Origin: Dehalococcoidia bacterium
Lineage (GTDB): Bacteria; Chloroflexota; Dehalococcoidia; DSTF01; JACRBR01
NCBI GenBank assembly: GCA_040902535.1
Contig: JBBDXD010000001.1
Coordinates: 1-64,000, forward strand
DNA length: 64,000 nt
Direction: 5' to 3'
In this document: positions 25,780-34,107 of the stretch, piece after piece
How the letters are laid out: each line of letters begins with the position of its first letter
How positions within the stretch are numbered: position 1 is the stretch's first letter
The notes under the pieces: model-generated
Told to the model about the DNA's origin: nothing
Seen by the model: the letters and a program-made list of their open reading frames with translations, nothing else
Databases searched by the model: none
Translations under genes and position numbers: made by a program

Positions 25780-26583
25780 CTACGGCGTGAGTTCGATCGG
25801 GACTCCGAACTCGTTCTGTCGCGATCCGTCTTCCGCGCTGAAGTCGAATGCGATCAACATATACGCTCCGGCTTCGAGTCCGGCAATCTGCAGTGTCGCC
25901 GACCAGGGCGCGTTGCCCAGCCCACCCGCGGCCTGCACCGTTTCCGATAGCACCACGGCGCCCGAGGAATCCCGCAGCTCGAGTTGCAGGCTACCCTCGA
26001 ATGCGTCCGTCACACCGGTTACCTGGAGCGGCCCTGCAACGGGCACGGGCTCCCCGCACAGCGGCATCTGGATGACGTTTGGCGGCCGTTCGCCTGACAC
26101 GTTGACGTCCACGGTGACGGCGTTCTCCTCCGAGCCGTGCTGCGCGCTGTAACTCAGCGCCCGTACGACCATCGGTACGGCTGCGTTGCCGGTTGGCGGT
26201 GCGGGCGGCGGGAACGCCATCGTCGTCGACCAGTCGCCGCGTGTGCCGGAGCCGGACGTCGCCGTGAGGTTATGCTGGCAGATCAACTGCCCGTCGGCGC
26301 TGACGATCTGCACGCTGAGGGCCGCTTCGAACACGTTTGCCGTCCCTGAGATGGCGAACGGCAGTTCGACGAGCGCTCCCAGGGCTGGTTCGGCGATGAC
26401 GATCGCCGGGAGATCTTCGGTCGGGACTGGGTCGGGCGTTTGCGCTCCGGCTGTCGCCGGCGGCGGCTGGCTCGTGGTTTGTGCGAATGTCGCGGTGGGG
26501 TCTGCGTCGCCATCGTCACCGTCGCAGGCGTACGCGAAGATGGCGATCGTGGTTGCGGCCAGAAAATAAAGACTACGCTGCAT
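25780..26583 (-). CDS. lipoprotein with two Gmad2-like immunoglobulin domains
   Basis: The start is the ATG before QRSLYFLAATTIAIFAYAC, a lipoprotein signal peptide with Cys about residue 20, preceded by AAAGGGA. After a Thr/Pro-rich linker come two Gmad2-type domains (about 62-165 and 170-265). Each has a PALGALVELPFAISGTANVFE-like opening or a GPLQVTGVTDAFEGSL equivalent and ends in an SAEDGS or SAQHGSEE-type turn. This fold is found in spore germination-related and other surface proteins. The role is unknown. Confidence 0.82.
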   Translation of the reverse strand: MQRSLYFLAATTIAIFAYACDGDDGDADPTATFAQTTSQPPPATAGAQTPDPVPTEDLPAIVIAEPALGALVELPFAISGTANVFEAALSVQIVSADGQLICQHNLTATSGSGTRGDWSTTMAFPPPAPPTGNAAVPMVVRALSYSAQHGSEENAVTVDVNVSGERPPNVIQMPLCGEPVPVAGPLQVTGVTDAFEGSLQLELRDSSGAVVLSETVQAAGGLGNAPWSATLQIAGLEAGAYMLIAFDFSAEDGSRQNEFGVPIELTP

Positions 26584-26656
26584 CGGTCCCTTTCGCTGTT
26601 TGCCCGCCACGCGAAGTATACGAGTCTGGCGCAAGCCCGTGCTATCCTCACGGTCG

Positions 26657-27589
26657 ATGCGTGTCGTCTTCATGGGTTCGCCCGAATTCGCCCTGCCAGC
26701 GCTCCGGCGGCTCATCGAAAGTGATCACACGATCGTCGGTGTGTTCACGCAGCCTGACAAGCCCGTAGGACGGGGGCGCAAGATGAGCGCGCCGCCGGTC
26801 AAGCTGCTCGCCGAGGAGCACGGGCTGCCGATCTTCCAACCAGCGTCGATCAGCAAACGCGAATCCGTCGAAGAGATGCGCGATCTCAAGCCGGACATCG
26901 GCGTCATCGCGGCGTACGGCCAGATCCTGCGCCAGCCCGTGCTCGATGTGCCGCCGCTCGGCATCCTGAACGTGCACGCGTCGCTCCTGCCGCGGTGGCG
27001 AGGGGCGGCGCCCATCCCGGCCGCGATCCTCGCCGGGGACAGCATCACGGGCGCGACGATCATGCAGGTCGTACTCTCGCTCGATTCGGGCCCGATGCTG
27101 GGTGCGGCGCAGGTGCCTGTCGCGCCCGATGATACGACCGGATCGCTCACGCCGCGGATCGCCGAGAGCGGCGCGGCGTTGGTCCTCGAGCTTCTTCCGG
27201 GCTGGGCCGACCGATCGCTGGTGGCAACGCCCCAGGACGAAGCGCTCGCCACCTATGCGCCTCAGATCAAGAAATCTGACGCGATGATCGAGTGGGCGCG
27301 CGACGACGCAGAGGCGATCTCGCGCATGGTGCGGGCATTTATCCCGTGGCCGATCGCATACACCCGGCTCGATGGTCAGCCGCTGCGCATCCACGAGGCG
27401 CGGCCGCTCGGCGGCCGGTCCGGCGCGGCGCCGGGCACGGTAGCGGTGTCCGACATGGGCTTCAGCGTCGCGACGAAGGGCAACGATCTCGCGGTGACGC
27501 GCGTGCAGCCCGCAGGCAAGAACGTCATGGCTGCGCGGGATTTCGCGCGCGGCAAGCGCGACTTGCACGGAAAGGTGCTGGGGCGCTGA
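26657..27589 (+). CDS. fmt: methionyl-tRNA formyltransferase
   Basis: The 310-residue enzyme transfers a formyl group from 10-formyl-THF to initiator Met-tRNA. Signatures are MRVVFMGSPEFALPALRRL at the start, the catalytic loop LNVHASLLPRWRGAAPI (about 108-124, with Asn, His and the SLLP motif), and the downstream Asp in LDSGPMLG. The C-terminal OB-like domain is present (INWPIAYTRL-like IPWPIAYTRLDGQPLRIHEA). A TATCCT box ends 8 nt before the ATG and no ribosome binding site is visible. Confidence 0.96.
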   Translation: MRVVFMGSPEFALPALRRLIESDHTIVGVFTQPDKPVGRGRKMSAPPVKLLAEEHGLPIFQPASISKRESVEEMRDLKPDIGVIAAYGQILRQPVLDVPPLGILNVHASLLPRWRGAAPIPAAILAGDSITGATIMQVVLSLDSGPMLGAAQVPVAPDDTTGSLTPRIAESGAALVLELLPGWADRSLVATPQDEALATYAPQIKKSDAMIEWARDDAEAISRMVRAFIPWPIAYTRLDGQPLRIHEARPLGGRSGAAPGTVAVSDMGFSVATKGNDLAVTRVQPAGKNVMAARDFARGKRDLHGKVLGR

Positions 27590-27602
27590 CGATAGCGGCG
27601 GC

Positions 27603-28079
27603 TCAACGGGCACCCCACGCCGAGTCCACGCCGGGCAGCTCGATGCCGAGGATCTGAAAGTAGCTGAGCAACTGCGCGCGGTGCAGGATGTCATGCTCCA
27701 GCCGCCGGAACGCGATCCAGTTGCCGTCGCCGTCCCACGGGTCGGCGTCGTCGGCGCTGCGGTACGTGCTCGCGAGAGCGGTCGCATCGCCCAAAAGCCC
27801 CATCTGCCGAGACCACGACAGCGCCAGTTGCTCCTTGAGCCCATCCGGCGACTGGCCGTTACGGATGAAGTCCGGCGTACCCTGACCGTCGCGGATGGCG
27901 TTCTCCATCCAGTGGTGGCGCGATCCGGCGATGTGCAGGAAGACGCCGCGGAAGTTCCATTCGCCCGGCGCCGGGCTCCAGTTCCACTTATCGTCGGGCA
28001 CCATGCCAGCGAGGGCGATGAGGCCATCGTTTAGACGCTCCCAGTAGCGGGTGATGGCGAGCGGTGGATACACAGGCAT
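27603..28079 (-). CDS. DinB/YfiT-family four-helix protein
   Basis: The 158-residue protein fits the DinB_2 superfamily: an N-terminal YWERLNDGLIALAGMVPDDKW helix, PAPGEWNFRGVFLHIAGSRHHWM with the first metal-type His residues, and RRLEHDILHRAQLLSYFQILG at the end with the third His region. Family members often bind a divalent metal and act in thiol transfer, or have unknown roles. The assignment of activity is open. A GGAGG-like box precedes the ATG. Confidence 0.85.
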   Translation of the reverse strand: MPVYPPLAITRYWERLNDGLIALAGMVPDDKWNWSPAPGEWNFRGVFLHIAGSRHHWMENAIRDGQGTPDFIRNGQSPDGLKEQLALSWSRQMGLLGDATALASTYRSADDADPWDGDGNWIAFRRLEHDILHRAQLLSYFQILGIELPGVDSAWGAR

Positions 28080-28206
28080 GCACTTCCTCCCTGAACAATG
28101 GCCAGTGTACGACGAACGCGAGCGTGCAGTCTCGACCGTGGCTGTGCGCGGCGAGCTTCTCGGCCCGGGCGTACCTACGGCGCCAAACTGAATACTGAGA
28201 ACGCTG

Positions 28207-30120
28207 TCAGGGCCTGGCCTGTATGGGCACCTGATCCGGCGCGACGTTCGCGCGCGTCACGACTCGGAGCGGCAGCATGTCCTTGTACCGATCCTCGATC
28301 TTGATGTCGTCCGGTGCGATGTCCTTGCACGCGTTGCACCGGATGCACTTCGCGTCATCGATGACCCACGCGCCCTGCTGCTCGACTATAGCGTCGGTCG
28401 GGCAGATCTTCGCGGCTTCCTGTACGGCAGGCGACTGATTGACCACGACGTAGCGGATCAGGTCGGGACAGACTTTCGCCGGGCAGCGGTGCTCGATGGC
28501 GTGTGCATCGTACTCATCCCGGAAGTGCGTCATGGTGTTGCGCATGATCACGGGTGAGAGCGAACCGTGGAAGCAATTCGAGTACTGAAACGAATCGCCC
28601 AGTGACTCGAGCCTCGGGACGTCCGACTCCTCCGCCTCGCCGCGCGCGGTGCGGTTGAAGATCTCAAGCATGCGCTGATTGCCGCCGCGACACGTCGTGC
28701 AGCGGCCGCAGGACTCATCCTCGAGGAACCATGAAAACATGACGTTCATGTCGACAACGCACGCCCTCTCGTCGACGAAAATCAGGCCTCCGCCGCCCAT
28801 ACCGGCGCCGAGCGGACGGAACGGCTCCGGCTCCAGCGCCAGCGGTCCGGCAACGTCGCCGGGCAGCAGGCCGGAAAGCGGCCCACCTTGCTGCAACGCC
28901 TTGAACTGTCCGTTGTTCGCGATGCCGCCGATCGCGGCGAGCAGTTCGTCGACCGTCGTGCCGAACGGCACCTCGAGGCACCCCGTGCGGTTGACGGCGC
29001 CCGATACCGTGAAGAGCTTGGTGCCGCGATTGGCTTCCGTTCCCGTCGAGCTGTACGTCTCGGCGCCGAGCCGGAGCAGCGTCGCGGCGGCGGCGTACGT
29101 CTCGACGTTGTTGACGTTCGTCGGCTTCTCGAGCACGCCTTGCTGCGCCGGGAACGGCGGCTTGATGCGCGGCATGCCGCGGTCGTCGTTCACCGATGAG
29201 ATGAGCCCCGTCTCGTCACCGCACACGTAGGCGCCGGCGCCGCGTACCACCTCACAGTCGAAGTTCACGCCCATGCCGAGCGCATCTGGCCCGAAGATCC
29301 CGCGCGCGCGGCACTCTTCGATCGCACGGTTCATCCGCTCGTTCGCCAGCGGATACTCGTCGCGCAGGTAGATCCAGCCGTACGTTGCGCCGGACGCGTA
29401 CGCCGCGATCAGCATGCCTTCGAGCACGACGTGCGGGTCGCTTTCCATCAGCACGCGGTTCACCCAGGCGCCCGGATCGCCTTCGTCGGCATTGCACACG
29501 AGGAACTTTGGTTCCGCCTTCGCGTCCTTCAGGAACTTCCACTTCGTGCCCGTCGAGAAAAACGAACCCGAGTGGCCCTTGAGCGTCGAACCGGTAACGA
29601 CGCTGATCAACTCGTCGCGGTCCATCTGCGCGCTCTGCACGAACGTGCCGTAGCCGCCGCGCGCGATGTAGTGGTCGATGCTGTCCGGGTCGATCTCGCC
29701 GCAGTTGCGCATCATCCAGCGCACCTGGATCTTCATCCAATCGGTGTCGTCGAGCGCGGGCACGCCGTCGGTCGCGGGGCCATCGACGATGCCGATCGCG
29801 TAGTCCTTCGCAATGCCGCGGAGCGCCTGTGCGACAAACGCTTCGGCCTTGTCGTCGGTGACGTTGCCGTAGACGACTGCGGGCGCATCGGGCAGCACGA
29901 CCTTGACGACGGGCTCCGCAAACGCCATGCCCGTATCGCCCGTTTGCATCACGTCGAAGCCCTGCGCCGCACCGAGCGAACGCAGCGCCTCCATGGTCTT
30001 CCGCGCGCCGCGGGCGATCGATGACGTGTTGATGGAGACGATGAATAGCGGCCGCGCCGGCTTCTCGACGGCCGCCCAGGCTGATGCAGCGTCGGCGCGC
30101 ATCTCTTCGTACGTGGCCAC
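28207..30120 (-). CDS. NuoF/HoxF-like flavoprotein with altered cofactor sites
   Basis: The 637-residue protein starts at a GTG just after the NuoE-like gene. The thioredoxin-like N-domain (22-105) has lost its [2Fe-2S] Cys ligands (NTSSIARGA; TGDTGMAFAEP). The FMN loop is GHSGSFFSTG (182-191) instead of the usual GRGGAGFPTG. CNADEGDPG and GAGAYVCGDET are near normal. The N3-type [4Fe-4S] ligands remain: C471, C474, C477, C516. In the C-terminal ferredoxin module, motif 1 keeps only C573 and motif 2 keeps C592, C595, C598 but has Ala at 602, so one cluster is lost and one kept. It probably still handles electrons, but NADH oxidation is uncertain. Confidence 0.85.
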   Translation of the reverse strand: MATYEEMRADAASAWAAVEKPARPLFIVSINTSSIARGARKTMEALRSLGAAQGFDVMQTGDTGMAFAEPVVKVVLPDAPAVVYGNVTDDKAEAFVAQALRGIAKDYAIGIVDGPATDGVPALDDTDWMKIQVRWMMRNCGEIDPDSIDHYIARGGYGTFVQSAQMDRDELISVVTGSTLKGHSGSFFSTGTKWKFLKDAKAEPKFLVCNADEGDPGAWVNRVLMESDPHVVLEGMLIAAYASGATYGWIYLRDEYPLANERMNRAIEECRARGIFGPDALGMGVNFDCEVVRGAGAYVCGDETGLISSVNDDRGMPRIKPPFPAQQGVLEKPTNVNNVETYAAAATLLRLGAETYSSTGTEANRGTKLFTVSGAVNRTGCLEVPFGTTVDELLAAIGGIANNGQFKALQQGGPLSGLLPGDVAGPLALEPEPFRPLGAGMGGGGLIFVDERACVVDMNVMFSWFLEDESCGRCTTCRGGNQRMLEIFNRTARGEAEESDVPRLESLGDSFQYSNCFHGSLSPVIMRNTMTHFRDEYDAHAIEHRCPAKVCPDLIRYVVVNQSPAVQEAAKICPTDAIVEQQGAWVIDDAKCIRCNACKDIAPDDIKIEDRYKDMLPLRVVTRANVAPDQVPIQARP

Positions 30121-30122
30121 TA

Positions 30123-30593
30123 CTACTCGCCCTTTAGTTCGCGCGCCAGCCGCACGGTCGACGCGGCGTCCAGCGGACCGACGACTTCGCCGTTCACCCA
30201 GATCTGCGCCGCCTGCTCGCAGGTGCCGTTGCACTGCGCCAGGTGCAGCCCCAGCTTGTTGTCTTCTGTGTTCTCGCCCATGCCGATGCCCAACTCCGCC
30301 TCGAGCACCCTGCGTACGCCCTCGCCGTTGCGCAGGCGGCACGCGAGGCCGCTGCACCAGCCGATGAGCGTCGCCGGCGGCGGCGTGAGGCGGAACTCGC
30401 TGTAGAACGTGACGGCGCCGTAGACGCGCGCTTCGCTGAGCCGCAGTTGCCGCCCGACGACGCGCATGGCGATCTTCGGGATGTAGCCGTAGTGGTGCTG
30501 CACCTTGTGCAGCGCGGCCATCAGGTCACCGTCCTCCGGCTTGAATTCGCGGATCAGGTGCTGGATTTCGAGAGTAGCTTCGTTTTCGAGCAT
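30123..30593 (-). CDS. NuoE/HoxE-like [2Fe-2S] thioredoxin-fold subunit
   Basis: The 156-residue protein has the NuoE helical N-part (LMAALHKVQHHYGYIPKIAM; VYGAVTFYSEF) and a thioredoxin-like domain with all four cluster ligands: C80 and C85 in WCSGLAC, and C121 and C125 in QCNGTC. It forms a pair with the NuoF-like gene, whose GTG start lies 2 nt after this stop codon. No NuoG, hydrogenase or formate dehydrogenase catalytic subunit is nearby, so the partner enzyme is unknown. Confidence 0.9.
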   Translation of the reverse strand: MLENEATLEIQHLIREFKPEDGDLMAALHKVQHHYGYIPKIAMRVVGRQLRLSEARVYGAVTFYSEFRLTPPPATLIGWCSGLACRLRNGEGVRRVLEAELGIGMGENTEDNKLGLHLAQCNGTCEQAAQIWVNGEVVGPLDAASTVRLARELKGE

Positions 30594-30693
30594 CTGCCCC
30601 TACTTTGTGCGCGGATTCACTATAGAGATTTGAGCATGACGGAACAAGAAGCGAACTGCGACGGAGACGCAGGTGCGGTCCCGCGCCACAGGC

Positions 30694-31401
30694 CTACAGC
30701 CGAGTCACGACTCCTGCCAAGATCTCGTCGACGCCATCGACGAATTGTCGTAGGAGACCGAGCGCACTGCCAGGTACGCCGTCGAAGTGAAAGTCCACCC
30801 ACACCGTGTGCACGACCTCTAAACCGGGCGAAGGCGCTGGCAATTGGGATGACGGATCAACTGGCGATCCGAGGATTGACACTCCTGATCCAAATCTCAC
30901 CGAGCTCGGATCCCAACTCACTTCACCGGCACCCGACCTTGTGGCCTTGACGCGTACACGTTCGGTCCGCGTCTGTGGCACCAGATGATGATGTTTATTC
31001 TCGTTCGTCAACAAGACGAATGCCTCAAGCCATTGCCACTTAGGTTCGCCGTACGGTTGGATCGATGCCAGGTACCCGACGATGGCGGGGCGATTCACTT
31101 CGAGGTCGGGCAAGTCCGCCGCGAAGGATGATTTCGACGGGCAGATAGGGAAGTACAACCTCGCGTTTTTATTTGCAGCCGGGCAGTGAACGTCGCGGAT
31201 CTCATGCGCCACGTAATCCAGAGCTGATCTTAGATTCTCAAGAAGATTCTTGATGGCGATTTGAAGGTCGTAGTCGATGCCTTGAGAGGATAATGACGAA
31301 CGATACTTCGCCTCGATTGGACGAAGGTCATTGCGCGCGGCTGCGAGTAACGCGGCGATCTGCGATCGGCGTTCTAACGTCAAGGGATCTCCCGAACACA
31401 T
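30694..31401 (-). CDS. hypothetical protein, possibly acquired
   Basis: I do not recognise this 235-residue protein. It opens with a charged helical segment (ERRSQIAALLAAARNDLRPIE), then AIKNLLENLRSALDYVAHEI, a NENKHHHLVP turn near 133-142 and a C-terminal beta-like region. The pattern of a helical LRSALDYVA region plus NKHH resembles uncharacterised proteins common on genomic islands. Base composition is visibly less G+C-rich than the neighbours, and the gene stands alone between two metabolic loci, so horizontal transfer is plausible. The ribosome binding site is weak. Confidence 0.6.
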   Translation of the reverse strand: MCSGDPLTLERRSQIAALLAAARNDLRPIEAKYRSSLSSQGIDYDLQIAIKNLLENLRSALDYVAHEIRDVHCPAANKNARLYFPICPSKSSFAADLPDLEVNRPAIVGYLASIQPYGEPKWQWLEAFVLLTNENKHHHLVPQTRTERVRVKATRSGAGEVSWDPSSVRFGSGVSILGSPVDPSSQLPAPSPGLEVVHTVWVDFHFDGVPGSALGLLRQFVDGVDEILAGVVTRL

Positions 31402-31422
31402 TCTACTCTGTTGGGAGTGACC

Positions 31423-32763
31423 CTACGCCACCGCGCCCGTGCGTCCTTCGCGCTTCGCGAAGTCTTCGATCGCCATGCGCGCGACTTCGTCGCCCATCTT
31501 GATGCTGTAGTTCTGGCCACGGTCCTCGGGATAGATCTGCGTCATCGTCTCCAGGTACAGGCCTTCCACGGGCGTGCGGTGATCGGGCTGGTGCGCTGAG
31601 TACTCCATGCGGATCACCGGCTGCGCGTATGGCGCCTTGAACACCCATCGGTCCTTCACCCAGTCCGATGAGAAGCGCGGATTGATGCGCTTGAGCGCGG
31701 GCTCGAAGATCGCCCACAGCTCATCGTCGTTCATGCGGAAGTACTCGTGGTCCTGCGCCAGGTAGTTCGAGACGTACAGGATGTGGTTGCCGTCGTAATG
31801 CTCCGGGCCGATGAAGTTTGTGTGCTCGACGAGCGCCAGGAATGGCATCGACCGGTCGCCGATGTTCATCCAGTAAATCGGCGAGAGTGACTCCTTCATC
31901 GTCAGGATCATGCAGACGGCGCCCTGCCACTGCACGTAGTCCAGCTTCTCCGCATACTCCGGTGTGAGCGGCGGCGCAAGCTTCTTGAACAGCAGCGAGG
32001 GCACCGCGGCGATGACGACGTCCGCATCCACGTGCGATCCATCCGCCAGTAAGACGCCGGTCGCGCGGTGGTTCTCGGCGGTGATCCGCTCGACCCCGGT
32101 GCCGAGATGGATTTTCACACGGCCGTCGCGCATGCGCCGCTCCAGCTCGCTGATGTACACCGCGAAGCTGCCCATCAGGTAGCCCAGCTCTTCGCGCGCC
32201 ATCGGGCCGCCCTTGCGGGACGCGAAGCGCAGGTGGATCTTGCTCCAGAGCCACGCCATCGCCACCTGGTCGTATGCTGAGCCGTACTTGCCGACCAGCA
32301 ACGGCCCCCAGACTTTTTCGAACACCTTCTTCGAGACGTTACGCTCGATCCAGTCCTTGCACGTAACGTGCTCGAACTCCTCCCAGTCATCTTTGCCGCG
32401 CAGTTTCATGCCCATGAGCCCGAGCTTGATGCGGTCGATGAACGGCAGCGGGCCAAACTTGAGCAGGTCAATCGGCGTGACGAACGGGTAAATCTCACCG
32501 TCCTCGTACCAGCCGACCTTCGACTCGATCCATTGCAGGCGGTCGCCGAGGCCCAGTTCTTCGATGAGGTCGATGATCGTCGTGTCGGTGCGAAAGATGT
32601 GGTGGTAGTACGCCTCCAGCCGGCTGCCGCCGACATCGAACGTGCGCACGAGGCCGCCGAGAAACGGGCTGGACTCGAAGAGCGTCACTTCGTGGCCGCG
32701 CTGCATGAGGCGGTAGGCCGACGTCATGCCCGCGACGCCGCCACCGACGACCACCGCCTTCAC
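31423..32763 (-). CDS. FAD-dependent amine-oxidase-type oxidoreductase
   Basis: The 446-residue protein starts with the dinucleotide fold GGGVAGMTSAYRLMQRG and the FESSPFLGGLVRTF strand of the protoporphyrinogen oxidase/phytoene desaturase/UDP-galactopyranose mutase superfamily. RLEAYYHHIFRTD and DADVVIAAVPSLL are further motifs, and the FAD end motif is near VEGLYLETMTQIYPEDRGQN. Its GTG start overlaps the flippase-like gene stop (GTGA). The gene neighbourhood suggests action on an isoprenoid or sugar-lipid during glycan assembly, but the substrate is unknown. Confidence 0.87.
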   Translation of the reverse strand: MKAVVVGGGVAGMTSAYRLMQRGHEVTLFESSPFLGGLVRTFDVGGSRLEAYYHHIFRTDTTIIDLIEELGLGDRLQWIESKVGWYEDGEIYPFVTPIDLLKFGPLPFIDRIKLGLMGMKLRGKDDWEEFEHVTCKDWIERNVSKKVFEKVWGPLLVGKYGSAYDQVAMAWLWSKIHLRFASRKGGPMAREELGYLMGSFAVYISELERRMRDGRVKIHLGTGVERITAENHRATGVLLADGSHVDADVVIAAVPSLLFKKLAPPLTPEYAEKLDYVQWQGAVCMILTMKESLSPIYWMNIGDRSMPFLALVEHTNFIGPEHYDGNHILYVSNYLAQDHEYFRMNDDELWAIFEPALKRINPRFSSDWVKDRWVFKAPYAQPVIRMEYSAHQPDHRTPVEGLYLETMTQIYPEDRGQNYSIKMGDEVARMAIEDFAKREGRTGAVA

Positions 32764-33911
32764 TTGCCGCTCGACCCTTCGACCGCAGGCTTCGATGAGA
32801 CGGCCCGCCGCGACCCGGCGTCGTTCGGCGCCGCCTGCGTCGCGATGGTCGATCCCGACGCTGCCAGGAGCGCATCTTCTTCGTCGTAGTTGCTGCTCTT
32901 CAGCATGTCGCCGAACGTCAGCTTCATCGACCACATCAGGTAGAGGCCGAGGGCCGTGATCGGGAAGAGCAGCAGGGCGTGCAACCCGATCGCGTAGGCG
33001 TTGGCGACACCCTCGATGTTATCTGCGCCCGCGAACGCGATCACCGTGCGCGAGACCACCAGCTCGAACGGCCCGACGCCGCCCTGCGTCGCGACGACGG
33101 CGATCACCAGGTTCGCGGCAGCCGTGAGCAGCAGGAACACGTAGAACGGCTCGTCAATGCCGAACGCGCGCGCCACCATGAAGTACATCGTCGCTTCGAG
33201 CGTCCATGACACGACGGACATCACGAGCGCGACGGCCATATCCGCCGGGTTGCGCAGCGCGTGCAGGCCTTCGAAGAACGAGTGCAGTAGCCGCTCGATA
33301 TTCGGTTTCAGCGGAGGTGGCGTGAATCGATGCACGATCCGGTGAAGCATGGTGCGACCGTGATCAGAAAGTGCCAGATATGACAGAAAGATCAGAGCCA
33401 GCCCGAACACGATCGCCATGAAGACGCCGAGACCCTCAAAGTTGAGACTCACGGTCCACGACCCGAAGCCGACATCGAAGTTTGCGTCGCTGCTGGCGAA
33501 CGCTACGACGATCAGCATCATCGGCACGAGCGTGAGGCCATCGAACAGGCGGTCGACCGCGATCGTGCCGAGCGTGGTCGTCTTGCTGATGCGCTCGCGC
33601 TGCCCGAGCACGTATGCCCGCGCCAGTTCCCCCGCGCGCGCCGGGATCAGATTGTTCGCCATCAGCCCGATGATCACGACCGGGTAGAGCCGTATCGCCG
33701 CGACGCGCTTCACCGGCCGCAGCAGGTACTGCCAGCGGACAGTGCGCATCCACAACCCCAAGAAGTACACGGGAAGCGAGGCCAACGCCAACAGCCAGTT
33801 GACGTCCTCGAACGCCGTGCGGACCTCGCCGAAGTCCGTGCTGCGGACGAAGAGCCCGACCAGCACGACGCTGACGGCGATGCCTATCCAGAATCCGCGG
33901 CTTTTGAGCAA
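32760..33911 (-). CDS. UPF0104 / LPG-synthase-TM flippase-like membrane protein
   Basis: The 383-residue protein has about eight membrane segments and the UPF0104 motifs LGLWMRTVRWQYLLRPVKR, VIIGLMANNLIPARAGELAR, LGTIAVDRLFDGL and ATQGGVGPFELVVSRT. These are shared with AglD and the transmembrane part of lysyl-PG synthase, implicated in moving or using lipid-linked sugars. The tail of about 45 residues is polar and cytoplasmic. It is coupled to the FAD oxidoreductase gene. A 196 bp gap separates it from the upstream GT-C gene. Confidence 0.9.
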   Translation of the reverse strand: MLKSRGFWIGIAVSVVLVGLFVRSTDFGEVRTAFEDVNWLLALASLPVYFLGLWMRTVRWQYLLRPVKRVAAIRLYPVVIIGLMANNLIPARAGELARAYVLGQRERISKTTTLGTIAVDRLFDGLTLVPMMLIVVAFASSDANFDVGFGSWTVSLNFEGLGVFMAIVFGLALIFLSYLALSDHGRTMLHRIVHRFTPPPLKPNIERLLHSFFEGLHALRNPADMAVALVMSVVSWTLEATMYFMVARAFGIDEPFYVFLLLTAAANLVIAVVATQGGVGPFELVVSRTVIAFAGADNIEGVANAYAIGLHALLLFPITALGLYLMWSMKLTFGDMLKSSNYDEEDALLAASGSTIATQAAPNDAGSRRAVSSKPAVEGSSGK

Positions 33912-34107
33912 ATCGGAGCTCCAGGAGGGACGCTACGGAAACGCCGGCGGGGCGCCGGATTGACTCCACAGTTTTATGTTCGGCAGCGAAACTCGCGCAT
34001 TATATGGTTGACCCTGGGGCCGGTCAATTGACTCGCAGACCTGGCCGCGCCTGCGAACTAGCTTCGCTGAAGGCGATATATTGCGCCGCCCTACCCTCAC
34101 TGTTATG

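Noticed and set aside
26648-28027. Long minus-strand open frame of 459 codons opposite fmt
   Set aside because: It crosses both fmt and the DinB gene, shows no domain and is explained by GC bias.
30694-31401. HEPN ribonuclease motif in the unrecognised protein
   Set aside because: The spacing between Arg and His in RSALDYVAH is seven residues, outside the R-x4-6-H pattern.
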